DNA from: Caulobacter segnis
GTDB lineage: Bacteria > Pseudomonadota > Alphaproteobacteria > Caulobacterales > Caulobacteraceae
Direction: 5' to 3'
Assembly: GCF_023935105.1 (NCBI RefSeq)
Contig: NZ_CP096040.1
Span: forward strand, 2,666,001-2,730,000
DNA length: 64,000 nt
Within the stretch, counting starts at the first letter, position 1. Each line of letters starts with the position of its first letter. Positions 35,660 to 44,866 of the stretch are shown here, one piece after another. The position numbers and the translations under genes are program-made. The notes below the pieces were generated by a model. That model did not search any database. It was not told the origin of the DNA and saw nothing but the letters and a program-made list of their open reading frames with translations.

Positions 35660-37126
35660 ATGGCCGGTATCGCCGCCTGGGGCGCCTATGCGCCGCGTCT
35701 GCGTCTGAGCCGCAAGGCGGTGACCGAGGCCAATGCCTGGGTCGCGCCGAACCTGAAGGCCAAGGGCAAGGGCGAGCGCGCGATGGCCAACTGGGACGAG
35801 GACGCCCTGACCATGGCGGTCGAGGCGGCCCGCGACGCCCTGGGCCCCGAAGACGATCGCTCGCACATCGACAGCCTCTACTTCGCCTCGACGACCGCGC
35901 CGTTCGCCGACCGGCTGAACGCGGGGATCGTCTCGGCGGCCCTGACCCTGGAAAAGTCGATCGCCGCCAGCGATGTCACCGGCTCACAGCGCTGTGGGCT
36001 GACGGCGCTGGGCCAGGCCTTGGCGGCGGGCGGCAAAGCTCTGGTCGCGGTCGGCGAGCACCGAAGGGCCCGCGCGGTCTCGGCCCAGGAGCTGGATTTC
36101 GGCGATGGCGCGGCGGCCTTCGTCGTCTCCGACGAACCTGGCGCGGCCGAGCTGCTGGGGCGCGGCAGCGTCACTGACGACTTTGTCGACCACTTCCGCG
36201 GCGACGACGGCGGCTTCGACTATTACTGGGAGGAGCGCTGGATCCGCGACGAGGGCGTCGTCAAGCTGGTCCCGCCGGCGATCAGGAAGGCGCTTGAAGT
36301 CGCCGGCCTAAAGGCTTCCGACGTCGATCACTTCTGCTTTCCCTCGACCTTCGCCGGCATGGCCGCGACCGTGGCCAAGACGGTCGGAATCCGGCCAGAA
36401 GCCGTCCGCGACAACCTGGCCGCCGTGATGGGCGAGGCCGGCTGCGCGCACGGGCCGATCATGCTGGCGCACGCGCTGGAAGAGGCCAAGGCGGGCGCGG
36501 TCATCCTGGTCGCCCAGTTCGGCCAAGGCGCCGAGGCGCTGGTGTTCCGCGCCACCGGCCAGGGCCAGCGCCCCGCGCGCGGCGTCACGGGCTCTCTGGT
36601 CGATCGCCAGGAAGAGACCAACTACCTGAAGTTCCTGACCTTCAACGGCCTGGTCGAATGGGACAAGGGCATGCGGGCCGAGAAGGACAACAAGACGGCC
36701 CTGACCACCCTCTATCGCAACGAGGACATGATCCTGGGTCTCGTCGGCGGTCGCTGCCGCGAGACCGGCGTCGTCCAGTTCCCCCGCACCCGCATCTCGG
36801 TCGCGCCGAACAACCCCGCCGTTGACACCCAGGAGCCTTACCGCTTCGCCGAGCGCCGGGCCAGCGTGCTCAGCTATTCGGCCGACTACCTGACCTTCTC
36901 AATGGCTCCGCCCAACCACTACGGCATGATCGTCTTCGAGGGCGGCGGGCGGATCATGATGGACATCACCGACGTCGCGCCGGGCGATGTCGAGACGGGT
37001 TTGCCGGTGCGGATGGTGTTCCGCATCAAGGAGGTCGACGAGAAGCGCGGCTTTGTCCGCTACTTCTGGAAGGCCACGCCGGACCGAGCCGCGATCGCCG
37101 CTCAAGCCTCTCAAGCCGCCGAATAA
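35660..37126 (+). CDS. HMG-CoA synthase-like condensing enzyme with C-terminal OB/DUF35-like domain
   Basis: A 488-residue thiolase-superfamily protein. Residues 1-300 resemble HMG-CoA synthase/KAS III (catalytic Cys in SQRCGLTALGQ; GDGAAAFVVSDEPG; His in CAHGPIMLAHALE). The last ~150 residues (LKFLTFNGLVEWDKGMR...GGGRIMMDITDVAPGDV) resemble the OB-fold DUF35 partners of lipid-transfer thiolases. So one chain may combine condensing and acyl-CoA-binding modules. Start 35660 is preferred (GGGAG 6 bp upstream) over TTG at 35654. It precedes a thiolase by 12 bp. Classical mevalonate synthesis is not implied; the substrate is unknown. Confidence 0.75.
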   Translation: MAGIAAWGAYAPRLRLSRKAVTEANAWVAPNLKAKGKGERAMANWDEDALTMAVEAARDALGPEDDRSHIDSLYFASTTAPFADRLNAGIVSAALTLEKSIAASDVTGSQRCGLTALGQALAAGGKALVAVGEHRRARAVSAQELDFGDGAAAFVVSDEPGAAELLGRGSVTDDFVDHFRGDDGGFDYYWEERWIRDEGVVKLVPPAIRKALEVAGLKASDVDHFCFPSTFAGMAATVAKTVGIRPEAVRDNLAAVMGEAGCAHGPIMLAHALEEAKAGAVILVAQFGQGAEALVFRATGQGQRPARGVTGSLVDRQEETNYLKFLTFNGLVEWDKGMRAEKDNKTALTTLYRNEDMILGLVGGRCRETGVVQFPRTRISVAPNNPAVDTQEPYRFAERRASVLSYSADYLTFSMAPPNHYGMIVFEGGGRIMMDITDVAPGDVETGLPVRMVFRIKEVDEKRGFVRYFWKATPDRAAIAAQASQAAE

Positions 37127-37138
37127 GGAAGACCGATC

Positions 37139-38341
37139 ATGCCGCAGGGTATCCGGGACAAGGTCGCCATCCTCGGGATGGGCTGCAGCAAGTTCGGCGA
37201 GCGCTGGGACGCTGGGCCCGACGACCTGATGGTCGAGGCCTATCTGGAGGCGATGCAGGACGCCGGGATCGAGCCGAGCCAGTTGGACGCGGCCTGGTTT
37301 TCGACGCACATCGACGAGATTGGTTCGGGCAAGGGCGGCACGCCGCTGTCGATCGCCCTGCGCCTGCCCAACATCGCCGTCACCCGGGTCGAGAACTTCT
37401 GCGCCTCGGGTTCGGAAGCCTTCCGGGGCGCGGTCTACGCCGTGGCGGCCGGCGCGGCCGACATCGCCCTGGCCGTCGGCGTCGAGAAGCTGAAGGACAC
37501 GGGTTACGGCGGCCTGCCGGTGGCCAATCCCGGCACGCTTAATCCGCAGGTCATGCCGAACGGCTCGGCGCCAGGCAACTTCGCCCAGCTGGCCAGCGCC
37601 TACCGCGCCAAGCACGGGGTTTCGAAGGACGACCTGAAGCGCGCCATCGCCCACGTTTCGGTCAAGAGCCACGCCAACGGCGCCAAGAACCCCAAAGCCC
37701 ACCTGCGCAAGCCGATCACCGCCGAGCAGGCCCTCGCCGCGCCGATGATCGCCGAGCCGCTGGGCCTGTTCGACTGCTGCGGGGTCTCGGACGGCGCGGC
37801 CGCCGCGATCGTCACCACGCCCGAGATCGCTCGAGCGCTGGGCAAGCACGACCTCGTCACCGTCAAGGCCCTGCAGCTGTCGGTCTCGAACGGCTACGAG
37901 AGCCAGTACAACGGCTGGGACGGCAGCCACTTCCACACCGCCCGCATCGCCGCCGGCAAGGCCTACAAGGAGGCCGGCATAGAGCGGCCGCGCGAGCAGA
38001 TCTCGATGATGGAGGTCCACGACTGCTTCTCGATCACCGAGCTGGTGACGATGGAGGACCTGTTCATCTCGCCGGAGGGCCAAGGCTGGCGCGACGTGTT
38101 GGACGGCTTCTACGACGCCGACGGCGGGGTGCCATGCCAGATCGACGGCGGCCTGAAGTGCTTCGGCCATCCGATCGGCGCCTCGGGCCTGCGAATGCTG
38201 TACGAGATGTACCTGCAGCTGCAGGGACGGGCCGGCGAGCGGCAGCTTTCGAACCCGGTCTTCGGCATGACGCACAACCTGGGCGGCGCCCCGGCCAGCA
38301 ATGTCTGCTCGGTGGCCATCATCGGCCAGGAAGGGGCGTAG
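37139..38341 (+). CDS. SCP-x type thiolase (acetyl-CoA acetyltransferase family)
   Basis: A 400-residue thiolase-like protein of the lipid-transfer/SCP2-thiolase group. The nucleophile Cys lies in VENFCASGSEAFRGAVY; the second Cys/His site is GGLKCFGHPIGASGLRM, and MMEVHDCFSITEL is typical of SCP-x thiolases. It pairs with the upstream HMG-CoA-synthase-like/OB protein; this gene order suggests cleavage or formation of a branched or sterol-like side-chain acyl-CoA, but nothing in the window names the pathway. Confidence 0.84.
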   Translation: MPQGIRDKVAILGMGCSKFGERWDAGPDDLMVEAYLEAMQDAGIEPSQLDAAWFSTHIDEIGSGKGGTPLSIALRLPNIAVTRVENFCASGSEAFRGAVYAVAAGAADIALAVGVEKLKDTGYGGLPVANPGTLNPQVMPNGSAPGNFAQLASAYRAKHGVSKDDLKRAIAHVSVKSHANGAKNPKAHLRKPITAEQALAAPMIAEPLGLFDCCGVSDGAAAAIVTTPEIARALGKHDLVTVKALQLSVSNGYESQYNGWDGSHFHTARIAAGKAYKEAGIERPREQISMMEVHDCFSITELVTMEDLFISPEGQGWRDVLDGFYDADGGVPCQIDGGLKCFGHPIGASGLRMLYEMYLQLQGRAGERQLSNPVFGMTHNLGGAPASNVCSVAIIGQEGA

Positions 38342-38385
38342 GAAAGGGGCTTAAAGCCTGGCGGGCCTTGGTGTACCCAGGATTC

Positions 38386-39528
38386 ATGGGCGGTCCGTTC
38401 AAAGGCTTCAAGCGTTGGATCTTCGCCGGGGCGGTGCTGTTGCTGGCGCTGATCCTCGCGCCGGCCTTCGTGTGGCGCTACGACATCCTCAGCAACGCCC
38501 TGGACCCCAAGGTCCCGTTCCTGACCTATCGTCCGCCGCCCGCGCCGGACTATGGCAAGGCCGTTTCGTGGGCGCTGCTGCCTCGTAGCCCCGAGGGCCC
38601 GGCGCCTGCCGACAGGCCGGTCGATGTATTCTTCGTCCATCCGACCACCTTCGACGGCGGCCGCGACTGGAACGGCGACATCGACCAGCCCAAGGCCCAG
38701 CGCTTCCTGTCGCGCGTGGTGATCCCGAACTACGCCGGACCGTTCGATCGGGTCGGGCGGGTGTTCGCGCCACGCTACCGGCAGGCCAGCCTCTATACTT
38801 ATCTGACCCTGCGCGACGACGCCCGCGAGGCGCGCCGCTTCGCCTATGGCGATGTATTGCAGGCCTTCCGGACCTATCTGGTCCGCTATGGCCAGGACCG
38901 GCCCTTCGTCATCGTCGGGGTGGAGCAGGGCGGCTCTCTGGCCGCGCGCCTGCTGCGCGAGGAGATCGCCACCAAGCCCGAGCTCAAGCGCCGCCTGGTG
39001 GCCGCCTATCTGATCGAGACCGCCGCGCCCGCCGACGAGTACGCGCCCGACGCGCCCTTGCCGGCCTGCGAGCGCAAGGCCGAGACCGGCTGCGTGGCCG
39101 CCTGGATCTCAGCGCCGGAAGGCGACTTCCAGCGCGTGCAGGAACTGATCGGTCGGTCGCTGGTCTGGGACCGCTCGGACCAACTGGTCAACCTCGAGGG
39201 GCGCACGCCCCTGTGCTTCAATCCGCTGCTCGGCGCCGTCTCGCCCGAGCGGGCGCCGGCGCGGCTGAACCTGGGAGCGACCAACGCCACGGGGCTGGAT
39301 TGGGGCGCCCGTCCGGCCTTCCTGCAACGCGAGGTCGCCGCGCGCTGCGAGAACGGCGTGCTGCGCACCAGCAAGCCCAAGTCCAGCTCGCTGCGCGACA
39401 GCGGCTCGTGGGCCGACCGGCGCAAGGTCGACGCCTACAACCTGTTCTACGCCGACCTGGAGGCCGACGCCCTGGCGCGGGTTGCGGCGATGACCGGCCG
39501 TCCGCCAGCCGTGGCTTCGCCTCAATAG
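38386..39528 (+). CDS. DUF3089 alpha/beta-hydrolase-like protein, nucleophile serine replaced
   Basis: A 380-residue membrane-anchored protein: one N-terminal helix (WIFAGAVLLLALILAPAFVW) then a DUF3089 domain (VDVFFVHPTTFDGGRDWNGD). Family members usually have a GHSQGS nucleophile elbow; here it reads VGVEQGGSLAARLL, with E180 in place of Ser and Val in place of His. Unless S184 takes over, hydrolysis is doubtful and a binding role is possible. Start: ATG 38386; a GTG at 38371 would add five residues. It follows the thiolase by 44 bp and ends in a 7-bp overlap with the convergent DUF6285 gene. Confidence 0.78.
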   Translation: MGGPFKGFKRWIFAGAVLLLALILAPAFVWRYDILSNALDPKVPFLTYRPPPAPDYGKAVSWALLPRSPEGPAPADRPVDVFFVHPTTFDGGRDWNGDIDQPKAQRFLSRVVIPNYAGPFDRVGRVFAPRYRQASLYTYLTLRDDAREARRFAYGDVLQAFRTYLVRYGQDRPFVIVGVEQGGSLAARLLREEIATKPELKRRLVAAYLIETAAPADEYAPDAPLPACERKAETGCVAAWISAPEGDFQRVQELIGRSLVWDRSDQLVNLEGRTPLCFNPLLGAVSPERAPARLNLGATNATGLDWGARPAFLQREVAARCENGVLRTSKPKSSSLRDSGSWADRRKVDAYNLFYADLEADALARVAAMTGRPPAVASPQ

Positions 39529-39899
39529 GCTTCGGCGGCGAGCAGGGCCGCCAGACCGCCATAGCCGGGCTGGTCGATGGCGATCTGGCCGACCGCCGTG
39601 GCGCGCAGGTGGGCCAGCAGGGCGGGGTCCAGCGGATCGATCGCGCCGTCCCTGAGCGCCTCGCAAAGCCTGGCGTTCAGCGCGGCGAAGTCGCCTGCCT
39701 GGCCCAGCAGGGCCGTCAGCCGTTCAACCGCCTCGGCCTCCAGTCGCGCGCCGTGCTCGGCCTCGCGGGCCAAGGTGGCGCGGGCGTTGTCGGTCACCCG
39801 GGCCAGGAAGGCCTGGCGGACGTCGCCGGGAAGGACGGGTTCCGCCTCGAAGGCGGCTACGGCTTCGGACAGTTCCGCGGCGGTGGGATGGGAGGTCAT
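39522..39899 (-). CDS. DUF6285 small protein linked to phosphotransferase
   Basis: A 125-residue mainly helical protein (PTAAELSEAVAAFEAEPVL, LNARLCEALRDGAIDP, GYGGLAALLAAEAY). Proteins of this type are usually encoded next to APH-like phosphotransferases and acyl-CoA dehydrogenases, as here. Its ATG overlaps the stop of the upstream phosphotransferase gene (ATGA), so it is coupled to it. Function is unknown; it is probably an accessory of the kinase-like partner. Confidence 0.75.
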   Translation of the reverse strand: MTSHPTAAELSEAVAAFEAEPVLPGDVRQAFLARVTDNARATLAREAEHGARLEAEAVERLTALLGQAGDFAALNARLCEALRDGAIDPLDPALLAHLRATAVGQIAIDQPGYGGLAALLAAEAY

Positions 39900-40861
39900 G
39901 CCGCCTCCATCAGGGCCACCAGGTCGATCTCGGTCTCGCTGGCGCGTCGGCCGATCATGGCGCGTTCGATCGAGCGGTCCGCGCCGGTGGCGAAGCTCTG
40001 GTACATCATCAGGCACATGACGCCCCATTTCAGCGAGCCCAGGGCCTGCCAGAACCGGACGCGGTCCAGCGCTATGTCGCCGCCGTGGCCGTCTAGCAGG
40101 TCGGCATAGTCGCCGAAGCCGCCGACGGGTTTCTTCCATTCGCCGAAGCGCCAGGAGTTGACGCAGATCCACCCCAGATCCTCCGCCGGGTCGCCCAGGT
40201 GGGCCAGCTCCCAATCCAGCACGCCGACCAGGCCGCCCTCGGGATGGATCATCAGATTGCCGTTGCGGAAGTCGCCATGCACCAGCACCGGCCGTTCGGG
40301 CGGCGGCGGCGCGATGGCCTCCAGCCAACGGAAGGCCGCCTCCAGGATCGGCCGCGCCGCGCCCATTTGCCGATAGACGGCCTCATAGCGCGCCAGCTCG
40401 CCGCGCGCGTCCGAGGTCGCCAGCGGCGGCAGGCCCTCGGTCGGGATGGCGTGGATCCTGGCCAGCACCTCGCCACAGCGGCGCGCCAGGCCCGGCCGGA
40501 CGGCGGCGAAGGCTTCGTCGCGAACGATGCGGCGGCCCAGGGTCTCGCCCTCCAGGCGGCGCATGACATAGGCCTCGCCGAGATCGTCGCCCGGTTCGCA
40601 GACGTGGACAACGCGGGGCGCCGGCGCGCCAGCGGCGTCGGCGGCGCGGATCAGGGCGGCTTCGCCCGCCAGCGGCAGGGCGGTCTCGCGCGGGATGGCG
40701 CTGTCAGGCTGCCGGCGCAGGATCAGGGGCGTCGCGTCGTCCAGATCGAAGGCCCAGGTCTCCAGGCTGGCTCCGCCCGACAGGCGACGGGCGTTCAACG
40801 CGCGCGTCGCGGTCGGCGACAGGCGCGGGGCGAGGCGGTCGAGGGCGGCGGCGACGTCCAT
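39896..40861 (-). CDS. Aminoglycoside phosphotransferase-like kinase (ACAD10/11 N-terminal type)
   Basis: A 321-residue APH-fold protein. The catalytic loop is LVHGDFRNGNLMI (Brenner motif, Asp base) and the metal site is VLDWELAHLGDP; ILRRQP carries a Lys/Arg-type ATP contact. This subgroup is related to the kinase domain of ACAD10/ACAD11, which phosphorylates hydroxy-acyl-CoAs during 4-hydroxy-acid catabolism, rather than to antibiotic-resistance enzymes. The start at 40861 follows a GGAAAG-like region. It is coupled to DUF6285. The nearby thiolase genes hint at acyl-CoA metabolism, but no acyl-CoA dehydrogenase gene is adjacent. Confidence 0.84.
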   Translation of the reverse strand: MDVAAALDRLAPRLSPTATRALNARRLSGGASLETWAFDLDDATPLILRRQPDSAIPRETALPLAGEAALIRAADAAGAPAPRVVHVCEPGDDLGEAYVMRRLEGETLGRRIVRDEAFAAVRPGLARRCGEVLARIHAIPTEGLPPLATSDARGELARYEAVYRQMGAARPILEAAFRWLEAIAPPPPERPVLVHGDFRNGNLMIHPEGGLVGVLDWELAHLGDPAEDLGWICVNSWRFGEWKKPVGGFGDYADLLDGHGGDIALDRVRFWQALGSLKWGVMCLMMYQSFATGADRSIERAMIGRRASETEIDLVALMEAA

Positions 40862-40973
40862 GGCGGAAAGCTTCCAGCCTTCACCCGACGTCAGGCAAGC
40901 CCTCTCACGCTTTACGGCGAGCCCGGCGCGCCTTACGCAACGAGGACTCAACTCTCGCTGTTTAGGATTACCA

Positions 40974-41921
40974 ATGCCCTCCGGTCTTGCCGCGCTCCTC
41001 GATGACGTCGCGGCCATCACCAAGATCGCCGCCGCCTCGCTGGACGACGTGGGCGCGGCCGCGGGCAAGGCGGGCACCAAGGCCGTGGGCGTGGTGGTCG
41101 ACGACGCGGCGGTCACGCCCGGCTACGCCATGGGCTTCACCCCCGACCGCGAGCTGCCGATCGTCTGGAAGATCGCCCTGGGCTCGCTGCGCAACAAGCT
41201 GCTGTTCCTGCTGCCCGGCGCGCTTCTGCTCAGCGCCTTCGCGCCGTGGGCCGTGACGCCGATCCTGATGGTCGGCGGCGCCTATCTGGCCTTCGAGGCC
41301 ACCGAGAAGATCCTGGAGGCCTTCACCCCCGAGTCGGAGGGCGAGGCGGTCGAGGAACTGGCCCTGGCCGGCCCCGCCTTGGAGAAGCAGAAGGTCGACG
41401 GCGCGATCCGCACCGACCTGATCCTGTCCGGCGAGATCATGGCCATCGCCCTGGCCGAGGTCGCCCACCTGGACCTGGCGATGCAGGCGGCGGCGCTGGC
41501 CGTCGTCGGCGTGCTGCTGACCATCGGCGTCTATGGCGCGGTGGCCCTGATCGTGAAGATGGACGACATCGGGCTGCACCTGTCGCGCGGGAAGTCGCGC
41601 GGACTTCGTGGTTTCGGACGGGGGCTGGTCAAGGCCATGCCGTGGACCATGGAGGCCCTGACCCTGATCGGCACGGCGGCCATGCTGTGGGTCGGCGGCG
41701 GCATCATCGTCCACGGCCTGGAGACGTTCCACCTGACCCCCGTGCCGCACTGGGTCGAAGGTTTCTCGCACTGGGCCGGCCAGGTTCCGGGCGTGGGGGC
41801 GGTGACCGGCTGGCTGGCCTTCGCGCTGGGCTCCGCCGTGGTCGGCCTCGTCATCGGCGGCGTGCTGGCCGGCCTGATGCACCTCTGGCATCACCGCAAG
41901 GGCGCGGCGGCGGAGCACTAG
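40974..41921 (+). CDS. DUF808 (YedI-like) membrane protein
   Basis: A 315-residue integral membrane protein. It begins with the DUF808 phrase SGLAALLDDVAAITKIAAASLDD, followed by an unusual Gly/Ala/Val stretch and about six hydrophobic segments (LFLLPGALLLSAFAPWAV, ILMVGGAYLAFEATEKI, MALALAEV-like, AALAVVGVLLTIGVYGAVAL, LVIGGVLAGLMHLW). Function unknown. AGGA sits 7 bp before the ATG. It diverges from the phosphotransferase gene and overlaps the convergent methyltransferase stop. Confidence 0.85.
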   Translation: MPSGLAALLDDVAAITKIAAASLDDVGAAAGKAGTKAVGVVVDDAAVTPGYAMGFTPDRELPIVWKIALGSLRNKLLFLLPGALLLSAFAPWAVTPILMVGGAYLAFEATEKILEAFTPESEGEAVEELALAGPALEKQKVDGAIRTDLILSGEIMAIALAEVAHLDLAMQAAALAVVGVLLTIGVYGAVALIVKMDDIGLHLSRGKSRGLRGFGRGLVKAMPWTMEALTLIGTAAMLWVGGGIIVHGLETFHLTPVPHWVEGFSHWAGQVPGVGAVTGWLAFALGSAVVGLVIGGVLAGLMHLWHHRKGAAAEH

Positions 41922-42709
41922 GGACGGCAGCGGAACAGGCCCACCGCCTTGCCGATTTTCAAGACGCCGCCCTGGCGTTCGAAGGCGGCCCGCACGACGT
42001 CGGCGAGGGTGACCTGTGTCTCCTCCGGCGCGGCTTCCAGCGGCGGCATGCTGAGCAGGTAATCGATAACGTCCTGCGGATCGGTGCAGCTGAGGGCGTC
42101 AGGATAGGGGATCAACTCGACCTCGGCGAAGGCGCTGCGGAGCAGCGGCTCGGCGTCGGCCACATCGAGCGGCAGTTGATGAGGACTCGTATCGGGCAGC
42201 ACCTGACGGCGCAGGTCGCCCAGTTCACGCATATTGTCACGACCGTTCAGAGCGATGAGCGCCACGCCGCCTGGCTTCAGGACGCGACGCAGTTCGGCGA
42301 CGCCCTTCGCGGGATCGGGCAGGTGGTAGAGCATATGGATCGCCAGCGCCGTGTCGAACGCGCCGTCCTCGAACGGCAGGGCCGAGGCGTCGGCTATTTT
42401 GCCCTGGACATCATGCCAACGGCCGACGCTGCGCGCGGCCTCGACCGCCGTGGCGACCATGCCAGGCGACAGGTCCAGCAGGCGGATCGACAGGCTTGTC
42501 GGGAGGCGTGACGCTTCCGCGCGCCAGAAGGCGCCGGCTCCGCAGCCGGAATCGAGGCACGCGCCGCCGTCGGGCCAATGGCCGTGTTCGACCAGCCAGG
42601 GATACCAGTCGTCGCGGCCATACTTGCGGTGGAGGCGCGAGCGGGCTTCCAGCTTGGACGCGTCGCGGTATTGGCGGTCTCGGAGATATTCTTGATCCTT
42701 GGTCAGCAT
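41918..42709 (-). CDS. Class I SAM-dependent methyltransferase
   Basis: A 263-residue methyltransferase with motif I LDSGCGAGAFW, post-I Asp in RLLDLSPGMVATA, and motif IV/V region FDTALAIHMLYHLPDPAKGVAELRRVLKPGG. The arrangement resembles small-molecule or ubiquinone-like (UbiE/type 11) methyltransferases; the substrate is unknown. I use ATG 42709; a longer frame upstream lacks a good ribosome site. It follows recG by 23 bp on the same strand. Confidence 0.85.
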   Translation of the reverse strand: MLTKDQEYLRDRQYRDASKLEARSRLHRKYGRDDWYPWLVEHGHWPDGGACLDSGCGAGAFWRAEASRLPTSLSIRLLDLSPGMVATAVEAARSVGRWHDVQGKIADASALPFEDGAFDTALAIHMLYHLPDPAKGVAELRRVLKPGGVALIALNGRDNMRELGDLRRQVLPDTSPHQLPLDVADAEPLLRSAFAEVELIPYPDALSCTDPQDVIDYLLSMPPLEAAPEETQVTLADVVRAAFERQGGVLKIGKAVGLFRCRP

Positions 42710-42732
42710 CACGGATCTCCAGGGTCTTGGCC

Positions 42733-44814
42733 TCAACCCGCCTCGTTCAGCGGCGAGGCCGGTTTCCAGTCGAACAGTTCCTGCAGCATCCGTAGGGCCT
42801 GGCCGCGCGGTGCGGCCAGCTCCGGGTCGCGGGCCAGGATCAGCCTCGCGTCATCCGCGGCGACGGCGATCAGGTCGCGGTGGGCGACGGGATCGGCCAG
42901 TCGGTAGGCCGGAAAGCCGCTCTGCTTGAGGCCCAGCGGGTCGCCGCCGCCGCGCAGCTCCAGATCCTTCTCGGCGATCTCGAAGCCGTCGTCGCTGCGA
43001 CGCAGGATGTCCAGGCGCTGCTGGGCCACCTCGGACAGCGGCGGATCGTAGAGCAGCACGCATGAGCTCTCCCGCGCCCAGCGGCCGACCCGGCCGCGCA
43101 GCTGGTGCAGCTGGGCCAGGCCGAAGCGGTCGGCGTGCTCGATGACCATGATGCTGGCATTGGGGACATTGACCCCGACCTCGACCACCGTGGTGGCGAC
43201 CAGCACGCTGACCTCGCCGTCGACGAAGCGTTGCATGACCGCGTCCTTCTCCGTCGCGGGCATCTGGCCGTGCACCAGGCCGACACCGGGCAGGTGGCGG
43301 GAGAGATCCGCGGCGCGGTCCTCGGCGGCGCGCAGGTCGACCTTGTCGGACTCGGCGACCAGAGGGCAGATCCAGAAGGCCTGGGCCCCGCCGGCGATGG
43401 CGCCGCGCAGGCGCTCGACGATCTCGGGCACGCGCGGCGTCGGCGCGGCGCGGGTGGCGACGGGCGTGCGGCCGGGTGGCTTCTCGTCGATGCGCGAAAC
43501 GTCCAGATCGCCGAAGACGGTCAGCTCCAGGGTGCGCGGGATCGGCGTCGCCGACATGGCCAGCAGGTGGACCCCTTCGCCCTTGTCCTGGAGGCGGCGG
43601 CGCTCGTTGACGCCGAAGCGGTGCTGCTCGTCGATGATGGTCAGGGCCAGGCGATCGAACACGACGTCGTCCTGGAACAATGCGTGGGTGCCGACCGCGA
43701 CCTGATGGGTTCCGTCCGCCAGGCCCAGCAGCTTGGCCGAGCGCCCAGCGCTCTTGTCGCGACCGGTCAGCAGAATCACCGACAGGCCCAGCGCCTGGAA
43801 CGGCGCGGCGATGGTCTCGAAGTGCTGGCGGGCCAGGATCTCGGTCGGGGCCATCAGTGCAGACTGGAAGCCGGCGTCGGCGGCGTCGGCCATGGCCAGC
43901 ATGGCCACCACGGTCTTGCCCGAGCCCACGTCGCCCTGCAGTAGCCGGCTCATCCGTTCGCCGGAGGCCATGTCGCCGCGAATTTCGGACAGGCTGCGGA
44001 TCTGGGCGCCGGTCAGCTTGAAGGGCAGGGCCTTCTCGGCCGCGTCCGACAGGGCCCCAGACGGAATGCGCGGGCCAGGCGTGGAACGGCGCGAGGCCTT
44101 GCGCTGGGCCAGGGCCAGCTGGTGAGCCAGCAACTCGTCATAGGCCAGGCGGCGGCGCGGGCGGGCCAGGGGCGACAGGTCGGCCTCGCTGGTCGGGGCG
44201 TGCAGGGCGGCCAGCGCCTCGCGCCAGCCGGGCAGCTTCTCGCGCTCGCGCCAGGCGGCGTCCTGCCACTCCGGCAGCTGCGGCGCGCGCTCCAGGGCCT
44301 CGAGGGCGAACTTGCGGAAGGTGCGGGACGGCAGGCCGTGGGTGGCCGGATAGACGGTCTCGATCTCGGGAATGTCGCCGGCCCGCGCCTCGTCGACGAT
44401 GTAGTCGGGGTGGGCGATCTGCAGTTCGGAGGCGTAACCATCGGCGCGCTCGAGCTTGCCACTGACCGCGCGACGCGCGCCCTTGGGATGCTGGCGCTCC
44501 AGGTGGGGCCCGTGGCCCTTGAACCAGATCAGGGTCAGAAAGCCGGTCCCGTCCCAGGCGCGGATCTTCCACGGCTGGCTGGGGCGTTGCGACGGAAAGT
44601 GGGCGTCGATGGTGACGATGAAGGTCTGGACCTGGCCCTCGACGGCCTGGTCCACCGTGGTCACGCTTCGCCGGATCAGGCCGGTCGGCGCCGTGAACAG
44701 CACATCGCGGGTGATCGGCCCGGCCAGTTTCTCGACCAGTGGCGCGACGCGGGGGCCCACGCCCTTGAGCGTGGACACCGAGGTGAACAGGGGAAAGAGA
44801 ATCTCCGGGCGCAT
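42733..44814 (-). CDS. recG: ATP-dependent DNA helicase RecG
   Basis: A 693-residue helicase that reverses stalled forks and processes Holliday junctions. The N-terminal wedge/OB domain (1-~230) is followed by motor domains with motif I GDVGSGKTVVA, motif II DEQHRFG and motif VI-like QLRGRVGRWARES. SATPIPRTLELT is motif III. Length is typical. A short protein gene lies 52 bp upstream on the same strand, with no clear terminator between. Confidence 0.97.
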   Translation of the reverse strand: MRPEILFPLFTSVSTLKGVGPRVAPLVEKLAGPITRDVLFTAPTGLIRRSVTTVDQAVEGQVQTFIVTIDAHFPSQRPSQPWKIRAWDGTGFLTLIWFKGHGPHLERQHPKGARRAVSGKLERADGYASELQIAHPDYIVDEARAGDIPEIETVYPATHGLPSRTFRKFALEALERAPQLPEWQDAAWREREKLPGWREALAALHAPTSEADLSPLARPRRRLAYDELLAHQLALAQRKASRRSTPGPRIPSGALSDAAEKALPFKLTGAQIRSLSEIRGDMASGERMSRLLQGDVGSGKTVVAMLAMADAADAGFQSALMAPTEILARQHFETIAAPFQALGLSVILLTGRDKSAGRSAKLLGLADGTHQVAVGTHALFQDDVVFDRLALTIIDEQHRFGVNERRRLQDKGEGVHLLAMSATPIPRTLELTVFGDLDVSRIDEKPPGRTPVATRAAPTPRVPEIVERLRGAIAGGAQAFWICPLVAESDKVDLRAAEDRAADLSRHLPGVGLVHGQMPATEKDAVMQRFVDGEVSVLVATTVVEVGVNVPNASIMVIEHADRFGLAQLHQLRGRVGRWARESSCVLLYDPPLSEVAQQRLDILRRSDDGFEIAEKDLELRGGGDPLGLKQSGFPAYRLADPVAHRDLIAVAADDARLILARDPELAAPRGQALRMLQELFDWKPASPLNEAG

Positions 44815-44866
44815 CTGACCGGACCATAGCCGGTCCCGCGCCCGGAGGCAGAGTCCTCGCTGAGGA

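Noticed and set aside
39896..40861. Aminoglycoside resistance gene
   Set aside because: The motifs and DUF6285 partner match the ACAD10/11-like kinase group found in core metabolism.
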